Below, in pieces: positions 1 to 7,805 of a DNA stretch of 9,843 nt. Source of the DNA: Thermoplasmata archaeon (GTDB taxonomy: Archaea; Thermoplasmatota; E2; DHVEG-1; B18-G2); contig JAGHAD010000079.1 in assembly GCA_021161685.1 (NCBI GenBank), positions 1-9,843 on the forward strand, read 5' to 3'. Within the stretch, counting starts at the first letter, position 1, and every line of letters starts with the position of its first letter. The translations under genes and the position numbers were made by a program. A model generated the notes under the pieces. It was not told where the DNA came from and ran no database searches. It was given only the letters and a program-made list of their open reading frames with translations.

Positions 1-2
1 AT

Positions 3-131
3 ATCATCCTGAAGATAGCGGGATACGAAGGTATAATTTGTGGTCTAAGTGCCATGTATCTATCGATTGCTCTGGTAACGAATGAAACCTATGGGAAGGA
101 AGTTCTACCGGTTGGATCTAAGAAGAGCTGA
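3..131 (+). CDS. C-terminal end of a GPR1/FUN34/YaaH (AceTr) family transporter, partial at left edge
   Basis: Only the last 42 codons lie in the window, read in frame from base 3 to the TGA at 129-131. The tail reads as a hydrophobic helix (about residues 9-24 of the fragment) followed by [18 protein letters not shown] last membrane helix ending in N-E-T/V-Y/F-G-x-x-V-L-P-V-G is the usual C-terminus of the GPR1/FUN34/YaaH family, six-helix inner-membrane proteins that move acetate and succinate. The family call comes from this tail alone, so substrate cannot be judged. No clear terminator follows. The next gene starts 54 bases later behind a TATA-like box, so it is probably a separate transcription unit. 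Confidence 0.72.
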   Translation: MILKIAGYEGIICGLSAMYLSIALVTNETYGKEVLPVGSKKS

Positions 132-147
132 TTTCCTTACAGGATAA

Positions 148-157
148 AAGTTAAATA
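148..157 (+). promoter_or_regulatory. TATA-like box upstream of the small membrane protein gene
   Basis: The A/T-rich stretch aagttaaata lies about 30-38 bases before the ATG at 186. An archaeal TATA box sits roughly 25 bases before the transcription start, so a transcript from it would begin only a few bases before the ATG, giving a leaderless or very short leader. No Shine-Dalgarno sequence is visible before the ATG, which fits. Weak match, judged by eye. Confidence 0.35.
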
Positions 158-185
158 GGAAAATGGCATCACTATCCAAATTGAA

Positions 186-353
186 ATGCTCCCTATGCTC
201 AAAAAACTGATAACTCCTATCTTACTGTTGCTATTACCTCTGACATTGCTGATAGTCGGGTTAGTCGTTGGAATACCAAATGTTTGGTTCTTTGTTTTAA
301 CCATAAGTTGGCTTGGAATAGGTTTAATATTTTTTGTATCAATAGAACTGTAG
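186..353 (+). CDS. Small two-helix membrane protein of unknown function, coupled to the helicase gene
   Basis: This is a 55-codon frame from ATG 186 to TAG 351-353; I do not recognise the family. The protein has a short basic start (MLPMLKKL), a first hydrophobic helix at about residues 9-29, a short turn with Pro31-Asn32, a second hydrophobic helix at about 33-52 with two Trp residues, and the ending SIEL. Two helices with lysines before the first suggest a hairpin with both ends on the cytoplasmic side. The stop codon is followed by one base and then the helicase ATG, so the two genes are probably co-transcribed and translationally coupled. An alternative start at the ATG at 195 would shorten it by three residues. 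Evidence that it is real: an open frame filling the gap, coherent membrane topology and tight spacing to the next gene. A chance hydrophobic frame cannot be excluded. Confidence 0.6.
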   Translation: MLPMLKKLITPILLLLLPLTLLIVGLVVGIPNVWFFVLTISWLGIGLIFFVSIEL

Positions 354-354
354 A

Positions 355-3147
355 ATGAAAGTCTTCAAATTGCTTGATCAAAGGATACAGGAACTGCTAA
401 GGGAGATAGGGATAGAAGAGCCAACGGAAATTCAAGAAAGAGGTATACCGGCCGTACTACAAGGTAAAAACGTGCTCCTCATCGCTCCAACCGGCTTTGG
501 AAAGACCGAAGCTGCCATTTTGCCAATTTTTAGTAAATTTCTGGAAATGAGAAAAGTTGAGAAGGGCATCTATATACTTTACATCACTCCATTGAGAGCT
601 CTCAACCGAGACATGCTTAGAAGAACTTTACTTATAGGAAACAGGCTTAACATATCCATCTCCGTAAGGCACGGCGATACTGCCCAGGCGGAAAGAGCAA
701 AGCAAGTTAAGGAACCTCCAAATATGCTGATAACCACACCAGAGACCCTTCAAATCCTCTTTACCGGAAGGAAATTGAGGAATTACCTAAGGATGGTAAG
801 ATGGGTCATTATAGATGAAATCCATGAGCTGGCTGGAGAAGATAGGGGTGCACAGCTGGCAGTAGCTTTGGAGAGGCTGGAAGAATTGACAAAACCCCAT
901 GGTTTCCAAAGAATAGGTTTGTCCGCAACTATAGGTTCTCCCGATGAGGTTGCACGCTTTTTAGGAGGTTTAGAAAATGGTAAGCCGAGGGAAGTTGAGG
1001 TTATTGAAGTAGATGCATCGAAAGGTATGGAAATAGAAGTTGAAGTTCCAGAAGTTAAAAAGCTTGATAGAGAGGAAGCCTCTTCTCTGTCATTAGATTC
1101 AAGGGTTTTTGCATCTTCAAGGAAATGCAGGGAATTGATAGATGAACATGAGGCGACACTGCTCTTTGTTAATACCAGGGATACTGCTGAAATCCTTGGA
1201 TCGAGGTTTATGCTCTGGGATAAAAACTTTCCTATAGAGGTGCACCATGGCTCTCTTTCAAAGGTATCGAGAGTCGAAGCTGAAGAGAAGTTTAAGAAAA
1301 AGGAGCTAAAGGCTCTCATCTGCACTTCTTCGCTCGAGCTCGGTATAGATGTAGGACATGCTGATTTCGTTATCCAGTACAGTTCTCCAAGACAGGTAAC
1401 GAGATTGGTGCAGAGAGTTGGTAGATCTGGGCATAAAGCTGGAGAGATTTCAAAGGGAAAGATTATCGCCCTATCTGAAGAGGACTTCTTGGAAAGTATT
1501 GTTATAGCGAGGCGTGCGCTGTCTGGAGAGTTAGAGGATTTAAAAATTAGAGAAAATCCCTTGGTCGTCTTAGCAAATCAAATCATAGCTATCACACTCG
1601 AATACAGAAGGATCGATCAAAGAAAGGTTTACGAGATAATCAGAAGATCTTATCCTTTCAGAGAACTCTCTCTGAAAGATTTCTATAGGGTTTTGGACGC
1701 ACTGGTAGAATCTAGGGTTATTGGCATAAACGGAGAAGAACTAAGGGCTAGAGTAAGATCTAGGCTTTACTTCATTGATAACATTTCCATGATACCAGAC
1801 GAAAGGAATTTTGCGGTGATAGATATAACAACTAGGAAGAAGATAGGAAATTTAGATGAGAGCTTCGTAATGGCAAACGTATACGAGGGAGCTTCATTCA
1901 TTTTACAGGGCAGGCCATGGAAGATCGTCAAGGTTGAGGAAAAAACTGTTCTCGTTACTCCAGTGAAAGAAATCGGTAAGATACCTTCTTGGGTTGGAGA
2001 GGACATACCAGTTCCATTCGAAGTGGCTCAGGAAGTGGGAATGTTGAGAAAAACTCTAAGGGAAGGAAAGGTTCTTCCTTATCCATGTGAAACTAGGTTT
2101 CTTGAAAATTTAGCCAAACGCATGAAGAAGATAAAGGATTGTGAAGTACCTTCAGATAGGGTTATAACAATTGAGAGGGGAGATGGAGTAGTTGTTATAA
2201 ACGCATGCTTTGGAACCAAAGTTAATGAGACCTTAGGGAGAATGATTTCTTCGCTCCTTGCATACAGAATAGGAGAAAGCGTGAAGGTTGGCAGTGATCC
2301 ATACAGGATTGTCCTCGAGTTTTCCAGGAACATACCTCTAAGTGTTGTGGAGGAAACAATCCTTGGCATAGATCCCTCCTCGATCAAACAACTTCTTAAG
2401 AAAATCCTGCAAGATTCCACATTCATAAGATGGTATCTTGTGCATGTTGCTAGGAAATTTGGTGCTCTCTCCAAAGATTTCGACTATACAAGCATAGGAG
2501 CAAGAAGACTTTTTGAGATGTTTGAATCTTCCATTATTTTGGAAGAAACCCTTGAAAAAGTGATATGGGAAAGGATGGACGTTGAAAAGACATCGGACGT
2601 TTTGAAAGCCATTAAAGAGGGAAATATAAGGATCGTGAAACAACCCCTTTCTCCTTTCTCAAGAACCTTTGAGATAAGCAGGGGTTTGATGTTGCCAAGC
2701 AAGCCAGAAAGCGTGATAATAGAAGCGATTGGTAAGCGACTTGAGGAGAAAGAGATAGAGCTGATCTGTCTTAACTGTTTTCACAGATGGAAAACAACCG
2801 TTGGAAGGACAAAATTGAGACCTTCTTGTTATAAATGCGGGGCATACAGGATAGGGGTTATAAAAGAACATGAATTTCCTGACCTGGCTCGTGGGAGCAA
2901 GACAAAAGAAGAAGTAAGGAAAATAAGAAAGCTCTCTACGAGTGCCAGCCTTGTTTTAAGTTATGGAAAGTTTGCCCTCCTCGTTCTCGCTGGCAGGGGG
3001 ATTGGAGCTGTAACCGCAGCTAGGATATTGAGAAAGTACAGGTTTTACGATCTGAAAACATCCGAGGAGAAAAGAAAGGAATTGTTGAAGGATATATGGA
3101 AAGCGGAAATCCAGTATGCCGAAACGAGAGGTTTTTGGGAGAAGTAA
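355..3147 (+). CDS. Lhr-like superfamily 2 ATP-dependent helicase (archaeal aLhr group)
   Basis: ATP-driven nucleic-acid helicase of the Lhr group, whose archaeal members act in DNA repair or RNA metabolism. Core motifs, in order: a Q-motif-like PTEIQ (23-27), Walker A APTGFGKTE (44-52), TPLRALNRDM (78-87), TTPE (127-130), DEIHEL (154-159), SATIG (190-194), LLFVNTRD (269-276), CTSSLELGIDVG (323-334) and QRVGRSGH (353-360). The roughly 570 residues after the core fit the long winged-helix and Lhr-core region that separates Lhr from ordinary DEAD-box proteins. Near the C-terminus a four-cysteine zinc ribbon is visible (C805, C808, C825, C828), then a Gly-rich, helix-hairpin-helix-like stretch (LAGRGIGAVTAARILRKY, about 878-895). 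The 930-residue length suits an archaeal Lhr. I cannot decide between the aLhr1 and aLhr2 subgroups. The start is one base after the preceding stop with no clear ribosome site, suggesting coupled translation. Confidence 0.9.
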   Translation: MKVFKLLDQRIQELLREIGIEEPTEIQERGIPAVLQGKNVLLIAPTGFGKTEAAILPIFSKFLEMRKVEKGIYILYITPLRALNRDMLRRTLLIGNRLNISISVRHGDTAQAERAKQVKEPPNMLITTPETLQILFTGRKLRNYLRMVRWVIIDEIHELAGEDRGAQLAVALERLEELTKPHGFQRIGLSATIGSPDEVARFLGGLENGKPREVEVIEVDASKGMEIEVEVPEVKKLDREEASSLSLDSRVFASSRKCRELIDEHEATLLFVNTRDTAEILGSRFMLWDKNFPIEVHHGSLSKVSRVEAEEKFKKKELKALICTSSLELGIDVGHADFVIQYSSPRQVTRLVQRVGRSGHKAGEISKGKIIALSEEDFLESIVIARRALSGELEDLKIRENPLVVLANQIIAITLEYRRIDQRKVYEIIRRSYPFRELSLKDFYRVLDALVESRVIGINGEELRARVRSRLYFIDNISMIPDERNFAVIDITTRKKIGNLDESFVMANVYEGASFILQGRPWKIVKVEEKTVLVTPVKEIGKIPSWVGEDIPVPFEVAQEVGMLRKTLREGKVLPYPCETRFLENLAKRMKKIKDCEVPSDRVITIERGDGVVVINACFGTKVNETLGRMISSLLAYRIGESVKVGSDPYRIVLEFSRNIPLSVVEETILGIDPSSIKQLLKKILQDSTFIRWYLVHVARKFGALSKDFDYTSIGARRLFEMFESSIILEETLEKVIWERMDVEKTSDVLKAIKEGNIRIVKQPLSPFSRTFEISRGLMLPSKPESVIIEAIGKRLEEKEIELICLNCFHRWKTTVGRTKLRPSCYKCGAYRIGVIKEHEFPDLARGSKTKEEVRKIRKLSTSASLVLSYGKFALLVLAGRGIGAVTAARILRKYRFYDLKTSEEKRKELLKDIWKAEIQYAETRGFWEK

Positions 3148-3155
3148 ACTTGAAG

Positions 3156-3213
3156 TCATATAAAAATCGATAAAAATAAATAATTCTGTTCTATTCAATT
3201 TGGCGGGGAAAGC
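3156..3213 (+). promoter_or_regulatory. Promoter and ribosome-binding site of the beta-helix protein gene
   Basis: The 66-base gap after the helicase holds two TATA-like boxes, atataaaaa (3158-3166) and ataaaaataaa (3170-3180). By the usual archaeal spacing the second would start transcription near 3200. A G-rich element, ggcgggg (3202-3208), lies five bases before the ATG at 3214 and is the clearest Shine-Dalgarno candidate on the plus strand. A separate transcription unit with a short leader is therefore likely. Confidence 0.5.
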
Positions 3214-4296
3214 ATGAGGAGAGAATTTATCATCGCATGTATAATGGCACTTTTTGTTGGAGCTAACATACCTAGTGCACTGGTCTATGCAGAGAATTCT
3301 CAAAGCACAGAACACAAAATACTGTATGTTGATGATGACTACAATGAAACCACACCGGGTTATGGAGAGTTCAGATTTTCCAAAATACAGGATGCAATAA
3401 ACAAAGCTCCAGATGGATGTAAGATAATTGTATATGAGGGAGTGTATAATGAACGCTTAGATATAACTAAAAGAAAGGAAGGAAACAAGATAATGGACAG
3501 AATAATTTCCATCATTGGAGAAGACAAACATCGTGTGATCCTGAAGCCTCCCAAGGACTATGCAATAAAAATCTCCTCAGGAAGGGTTACGATCGATGGC
3601 CTTTCGATGGATGGTGGAAGAAACATAGGCAAAGGCATCTATATATTGGTTGGGGAAGCAGAACAGTATGTGAGAAGAGTAGACATTAGGAACTGTATTA
3701 TCAGTAACTTTACCGAAGCGGGTATATTTGTGGATAACGAGAGGGTCGACTTGGTGACAATTGATGGATGTAAGTTAATTCAGAACGGGAGAGGTGTATA
3801 CGCCAGAAGAGGAAACATAGACATGATAACCTTCTGTGAAATCAGCAAAAATGCTGAGGATGGTATATGTCTGGAAAAAGCAAGGGTTTGTACAATTGAA
3901 AGAAATATTATATCAAATAATGGTGGTTTTGCTATCTCCATAAAATCCAGTCCATATGAAGGATTATACTTCATAAATAACAATCACATAGAAGGTAACG
4001 AGAAAGGGGCAATCACAACGACGGATAATAACGACTATCTGATAGGAATGTTCATAAAGTGGAACAATTTCGTAGAGAATGGAGATAACAATAAAATCTA
4101 TATCATTACAGAATGTAGATATCTTTCAGCGAAAGGTAAAGGTTTTCCACCTATCGTCTATTTCAAAGAGAACTACTGGGAACCTGCTTTTCCTAAAAAC
4201 ATAAAGATAAGATGGGGCCCTTTCTCTCTCGAAGGACTCCGTTGGTATCGAACCCATCCGGGAAAAGAACACGCAAAGCCTCCTGTAGATCCATAG
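3214..4296 (+). CDS. Secreted right-handed parallel beta-helix protein (NosD/PbH1-repeat type)
   Basis: Predicted exported protein, 360 residues. It begins with a signal peptide: RR at 2-3, a hydrophobic core at about 5-18, and a likely cut after A26 (VYA, then EN). The mature start ILYVDDDYNE (36-45) followed by FSKIQDAINKAPDGCKIIVY (55-74) is the typical entrance of archaeal beta-helix proteins. Residues about 115-290 carry repeated rungs of the NosD/PbH1 kind (GIYI, RNCIISNF, AGIFV, DGCKLIQNGRGVYA, CEISKNAEDGICL, NIISNNGGFAISI, NNHIEGNEKGAI). The end contains the NYW element (residues 320-322) and an HPGKEHAKPPVDP tail. Such folds serve as carbohydrate-active enzymes or surface adhesins; no catalytic residues can be assigned, so its activity is unknown. 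It sits between two RNA-related genes with its own promoter, which suggests a lineage-specific insertion rather than a functional link. Confidence 0.85.
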   Translation: MRREFIIACIMALFVGANIPSALVYAENSQSTEHKILYVDDDYNETTPGYGEFRFSKIQDAINKAPDGCKIIVYEGVYNERLDITKRKEGNKIMDRIISIIGEDKHRVILKPPKDYAIKISSGRVTIDGLSMDGGRNIGKGIYILVGEAEQYVRRVDIRNCIISNFTEAGIFVDNERVDLVTIDGCKLIQNGRGVYARRGNIDMITFCEISKNAEDGICLEKARVCTIERNIISNNGGFAISIKSSPYEGLYFINNNHIEGNEKGAITTTDNNDYLIGMFIKWNNFVENGDNNKIYIITECRYLSAKGKGFPPIVYFKENYWEPAFPKNIKIRWGPFSLEGLRWYRTHPGKEHAKPPVDP

Positions 4297-4301
4297 AAAT
4301 T

Positions 4302-4333
4302 CTTAATTACGAGTCATTCCAGTAAATATTAAG
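4302..4333 (+). promoter_or_regulatory. Imperfect A/T-rich hairpin just before the elp3 start
   Basis: CTTAATTAC (4302-4310) pairs with GTAA (4322-4325) and TTAAG (4329-4333), giving nine base pairs with a three-base bulge and an 11-base loop that ends one base before the ATG at 4335. It fills most of the 38-base gap. The same A/T-rich bases could simply be a poor TATA box (cttaatta, about 28 bases before the ATG) giving a leaderless elp3 transcript. At high temperature such a stem would be weak. Confidence 0.2.
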
Positions 4334-4334
4334 G

Positions 4335-5918
4335 ATGCAAAGCGTGTATACAGAGTTAATCACAAAGATATTGAAAGGAGAAGCAGAAACAAAGAAAGAA
4401 CTGCACAAGGTAAAGGTTAGACTGTGTAAAAAATATAAGCTAAGAAAAATCCCCCCAGATAGTAAAATCCTAGAGAACATTCCACATTCCTTATCTCGAG
4501 AAGAAAAAGAGAGGATACTCAGACTCCTCAGAAAAAAACCCGTAAGATCTCTCTCTGGAGTTGCTGTGGTTGCAGTAATGACTTCTCCAGCGAGATGTCC
4601 GCACGGGAAGTGCATACCATGTCCTGGAGGAGTAGAGACAAACACTCCACAGAGCTATACTGGCTATGAACCCGCCGCGATGAGGGCAAAAAACAACAAC
4701 TACGATCCATACCTTCAAACCGTAAATAGGATAGATCAGCTCAGAGCAATTGGACATACAACCGACAAAATCGATTTTATCGTGATGGGCGGAACCTTTA
4801 CAGCTAGAGACTTTCACTATCAGGAATGGTTTATCAAGAGATGTTATGATGGAATGAACAGGTGCGAGAGCAGAAGCCTAGAGGAAGCAAAGAAGATAAA
4901 TGAAAATGCAAAATCTAGGTGTATAGGCTTAACCATTGAAACGAGACCGGACTGGTGCAGGATGCAGCATATCGATAGGGTATTGCAATATGGAGCAACA
5001 AGGATAGAGCTTGGCGTGCAAACGGTATACGATGATGTGCTATACAAAATGGGCAGGGGCCACACCGTTCTGGATTCTATCTTGGCTACGCGACTTGCTA
5101 AGGATTCAGGCTTAAAGGTCTGTTATCACATGATGGTGGGTTTGCCCGGATCAGATATCAAAAAGGATTTAGAATCTTTCAAGATCATTTTTCAAGATCC
5201 GAGGTTTAAGCCAGACATGATAAAGATATATCCAACCCTAGTTATCAAAGGGACAAAACTTTATGAGATGTGGAGGTCTGGGGAATACGAAGCTCTAACT
5301 GAAGAAGAGCTGATACCTTTGATAGCTAAAATTAAGAGCTTTGTACCAGAATGGGTAAGGATACAGAGGATAGAGAGGGATATCCCTTCCCCAAGAATAG
5401 AGGCTGGTGCCAAGAAGAGCAACTTGAGGCAGATCGTGAAGAAATGGATGGAAGAAAATGGTATGCAGTGCAGATGCATAAGATGTAGAGAGGTTGGTCA
5501 CATTGATCCAGAAGAAGAGGTAGATCCAGCTGATGTAGAGCTTAAAAGGATAGATTATGAAGCGAGCGAGGGAAAAGAAATCTTCCTCTCCTTAGAACAT
5601 AACGAACTGGACGCAATAGTTGGCTATCTGAGGTTAAGGTTACCGGGAAGACCTCACAGGGAAGAATTGCAGGATGGGGGAACGATTGTAAGGGAACTGA
5701 AGGTGGTTGGAAGGGCTCTTCCAATTGGCGAAAGAGCAAAGGAGGGTGCACAGCACAGGGGTTTTGGAGAGAGCTTGTTGAAAGAGGCTGAAAGAATAAG
5801 TAAAGAAGAATTTGACTGTGAGAAAATATTTGTTTTGAGCGGAGTGGGGGCAAAGAACTATTACAGGAAATTGGGCTATACCGATGATGGAGTTTACATG
5901 AGGAAAGATTTAACTTAA
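4335..5918 (+). CDS. elp3: Archaeal Elp3, tRNA wobble-uridine carboxymethylation enzyme (radical SAM plus acetyltransferase)
   Basis: Elp3 uses acetyl-CoA and S-adenosylmethionine to build the 5-carboxymethyl group on uridine 34 of certain tRNAs; archaeal Elp3 is known to act alone, without the other eukaryotic Elongator subunits. Visible domains: an N-terminal basic region (1-75) that binds tRNA in the family; the radical SAM cluster motif CPHGKCIPC, with C88, C93 and C96 spaced CX4CX2C; the SAM-domain stretches FIVMGGTFTARD (148-159), GLTIETRPDWC (198-208) and ATRIELGVQT (221-230); the cysteine cluster CRCIRCREVG (379-388), the family's zinc site; and a GNAT-type acetyltransferase domain (about 415-527) with the CoA-binding QHRGFGESLL (473-482) and NYYRKLGY (508-515). 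At 527 residues it is full length with all key residues. The ATG at 4335 has only a weak AAGG directly before it, so a leaderless start is likely. DUF89 follows after 17 bases, probably in the same operon. Confidence 0.95.
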   Translation: MQSVYTELITKILKGEAETKKELHKVKVRLCKKYKLRKIPPDSKILENIPHSLSREEKERILRLLRKKPVRSLSGVAVVAVMTSPARCPHGKCIPCPGGVETNTPQSYTGYEPAAMRAKNNNYDPYLQTVNRIDQLRAIGHTTDKIDFIVMGGTFTARDFHYQEWFIKRCYDGMNRCESRSLEEAKKINENAKSRCIGLTIETRPDWCRMQHIDRVLQYGATRIELGVQTVYDDVLYKMGRGHTVLDSILATRLAKDSGLKVCYHMMVGLPGSDIKKDLESFKIIFQDPRFKPDMIKIYPTLVIKGTKLYEMWRSGEYEALTEEELIPLIAKIKSFVPEWVRIQRIERDIPSPRIEAGAKKSNLRQIVKKWMEENGMQCRCIRCREVGHIDPEEEVDPADVELKRIDYEASEGKEIFLSLEHNELDAIVGYLRLRLPGRPHREELQDGGTIVRELKVVGRALPIGERAKEGAQHRGFGESLLKEAERISKEEFDCEKIFVLSGVGAKNYYRKLGYTDDGVYMRKDLT

Positions 5919-5935
5919 CGAGCTAATTTTTAACC

Positions 5936-6814
5936 GTGAAGATTCAGCCCGAATGCATACCGTGCATGCTGAAAAGAGCTCTCTTCGAGATAGAAATTTC
6001 TACAAGAGACAAGGAAAAGAGAGAGAAAGCGTTGCTCGTTGCATTAAAAACTTTTGCAGAGATATACGATCCTTCATTATCAAGTGCAGAGATCGCAACC
6101 AAGCTTCATAAAGCTGTTTACGAAGCTGTTGGAGACAAGGATCCTTACAAAGAATTAAAAGAAAAGAGCAATGAGGTTGCCCTGAGACTTCTTCCCAGAG
6201 TGAGAGAGAAAGTGGAAGAATCTACAGATCCTTTAAAAACTGCCATGATATGCTCAATAATAGGGAACGTACTGGATTTTGGTATAGAGGGTGGAAGCAA
6301 ATCACCTGAAAGTCTAACAAAAGAATTCGATAAACTCTTTTTGGAAGGTCTAGGTTACGATGACTATGATGAGGCAAAGAGATTGATAAAGAAAGCCAGA
6401 AACATTACTTTCATAGCGGATAACTGTGGAGAAATTGTTTTTGATAGGTTGCTGTGTGAAAAGTTAAAAGAGTTTAATCCAAAGATGAAGGTATATCTAG
6501 TTGTAAGGGGGGAGCCAATTCTATCGGATGCAACCATTAAAGAAGCTGAGAAATTGAAATTCAACGAGATAGTCGATGGCGTATTAACAACGGGTAGCTT
6601 TGCGGTTGGACTAGATATAAACAATATTCCAGAAGATCTAAAAAAAACTCTAAAACAGAGCGACCTCATAATCTGCAAGGGTATGGCAAACTATGAAGCT
6701 CTCTCAGAAACTGACTTTAAGCCAATTTTGTACCTGCTAAGAACGAAATGCACGGCAGTGGCTAGATGCATGGGTTTACCAGTTGGTATAAATGCAATAA
6801 AACTTTTCAAATAG
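5936..6814 (+). CDS. DUF89 (ARMT1-like) metal-dependent phosphatase-type protein, CxxC subfamily
   Basis: The DUF89 family comprises metal-dependent phosphatases; several members are proposed to remove damaged or excess sugar-phosphate metabolites. This is the short prokaryotic/archaeal form (292 residues) with an N-terminal CxxC pair, ECIPCM (C7, C10). The Rossmann-like core shows FIADNCGEIVFDRLL (159-173), whose D162-N163 are expected metal ligands, then RGEPILSDAT (191-200) with D198, TTGSFAVGLD (218-227) and SDLIICKGMANYEAL (242-256). The C-terminus, LLRTKCTAVARCMGLPVG (267-284), is also typical. The substrate cannot be told from sequence. The start is a GTG with no ribosome site; the N-terminus MKIQPECIPC fits the family, and the A/T-rich tttaactta about 26 bases upstream could drive a leaderless transcript. 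It lies 17 bases after elp3, and its last eight bases overlap the end of the convergent cbf5 gene. Confidence 0.88.
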   Translation: MKIQPECIPCMLKRALFEIEISTRDKEKREKALLVALKTFAEIYDPSLSSAEIATKLHKAVYEAVGDKDPYKELKEKSNEVALRLLPRVREKVEESTDPLKTAMICSIIGNVLDFGIEGGSKSPESLTKEFDKLFLEGLGYDDYDEAKRLIKKARNITFIADNCGEIVFDRLLCEKLKEFNPKMKVYLVVRGEPILSDATIKEAEKLKFNEIVDGVLTTGSFAVGLDINNIPEDLKKTLKQSDLIICKGMANYEALSETDFKPILYLLRTKCTAVARCMGLPVGINAIKLFK

Positions 6815-7805
6815 ATCCTTTCACTTTCCACAGAGCAGGGTACGTTCCTCTTCTCATCATGACCCTCTCTGGAACAACACAAATACCTTTGTCTGCTCTT
6901 ATCATATCTTCCGTACTCATTACCGCCTTACCAAGCATAACTATCTCTCCTTTCAAGGTCATAACTGCAACCTTATCTCCTCTCCTTATGCCGGTATCCA
7001 CCTCTGCCACTCCAGGTACAGCAAGACTGGCGCCATGGCAGAGGGCATCGACAGCCGAATCCCTAACCACAACCTTAGGCATATGATCGAACAATCTCTC
7101 TATCGGCTTTAGACATCTTCTAATTTCTTCCTCCTCTCTATCCTCTATCCACATTTCATAAGCATCCTTTAAGTCGTGTAAGGTTATGGCATCTTCTTCA
7201 TCAAGTAACCCAACTTTTGTTCTTCTTAATTCTTGGAGATGAGCCCCTACACCAAGCTTTTTACCTATATCCACACACAACGTTCTTATGTAAGTTCCCG
7301 CCTCACACCCTACCCTGAATAGTACATCCCTCCCTTTTACCTCCAAGATGTCAAGGTAGTATATCCTCCTCCTTCTCCTCACTCTTTTGACAGCCGACCT
7401 TAATGGAGGGATTTGATAAATAACACCTTCAAAACCTTTGCATACCTTCTTAAGCTTAGATTCATTAACATCGCCATGCAATCTCATGATGCCGACATAC
7501 TCCTTACCAGCGCTGAGCAGAACTTGTAAAGCCTTTGTTCCCTCTCCAACAGCTATTGGCAGTACGCCGGTCACCTTTGGATCCAAAGTTCCTCCATGAC
7601 CAGCTTTCTCTATACCAAGTATCTCTTTGACCCATGCAACGACTTGGTGAGATGTTGGACCGGAAGGTTTATCCAAGTTTATCATTCCCATTTCGAGAAG
7701 TTCCTCTACGCTTCTCTCTTCAGGTCTTTTTCCGTAAAGTGGGTTTGTCTTCACAAAAGTTCTCACCAGTCTCCTTCTCTCTGGAATGGGAAGTTTTCTT
7801 TTCAT
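6807..7805 (-). CDS. cbf5: Cbf5, catalytic pseudouridine synthase of H/ACA RNPs (TruB family with PUA domain)
   Basis: Cbf5 (aNap57, the dyskerin counterpart) converts uridine to pseudouridine in rRNA, guided by H/ACA RNAs with Nop10, Gar1 and L7Ae; archaeal Cbf5 can also modify tRNA position 55. The sequence shows the N-terminal MINLDKPSGPTSHQVVAWVK (41-60), the catalytic motif GHGGTLDPKVTG (69-80) with nucleophile D75, the KEYVGIMRLHGDV strand (101-113), the basic stretch RVRRRRRIYYLD (141-152), the GCEAGTYIRTLCVDIG block (166-181), and a C-terminal PUA domain (about 243-325) ending in RGTYPALWK. At 332 residues it is full length. Its ATG overlaps the stop of cmk by four bases (ATGA), so translation is coupled in the operon. 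A weak GTGGT lies just upstream as a ribosome site. Its 3' end overlaps the convergent DUF89 gene by 8 bp. Confidence 0.96.
   Translation of the reverse strand: MKRKLPIPERRRLVRTFVKTNPLYGKRPEERSVEELLEMGMINLDKPSGPTSHQVVAWVKEILGIEKAGHGGTLDPKVTGVLPIAVGEGTKALQVLLSAGKEYVGIMRLHGDVNESKLKKVCKGFEGVIYQIPPLRSAVKRVRRRRRIYYLDILEVKGRDVLFRVGCEAGTYIRTLCVDIGKKLGVGAHLQELRRTKVGLLDEEDAITLHDLKDAYEMWIEDREEEEIRRCLKPIERLFDHMPKVVVRDSAVDALCHGASLAVPGVAEVDTGIRRGDKVAVMTLKGEIVMLGKAVMSTEDMIRADKGICVVPERVMMRRGTYPALWKVKGSI

Noticed and set aside
163..210. A 15-codon frame with a CSLC motif (MASLSKLKCSLCSKN) starting at ATG 163
   Set aside because: Too short, overlaps the better-supported 55-codon membrane protein in another frame, and has no ribosome site.
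783..2871. Minus-strand open frames opposite the helicase
   Set aside because: Low-complexity antisense translations of a gene whose plus-strand motifs are all intact.
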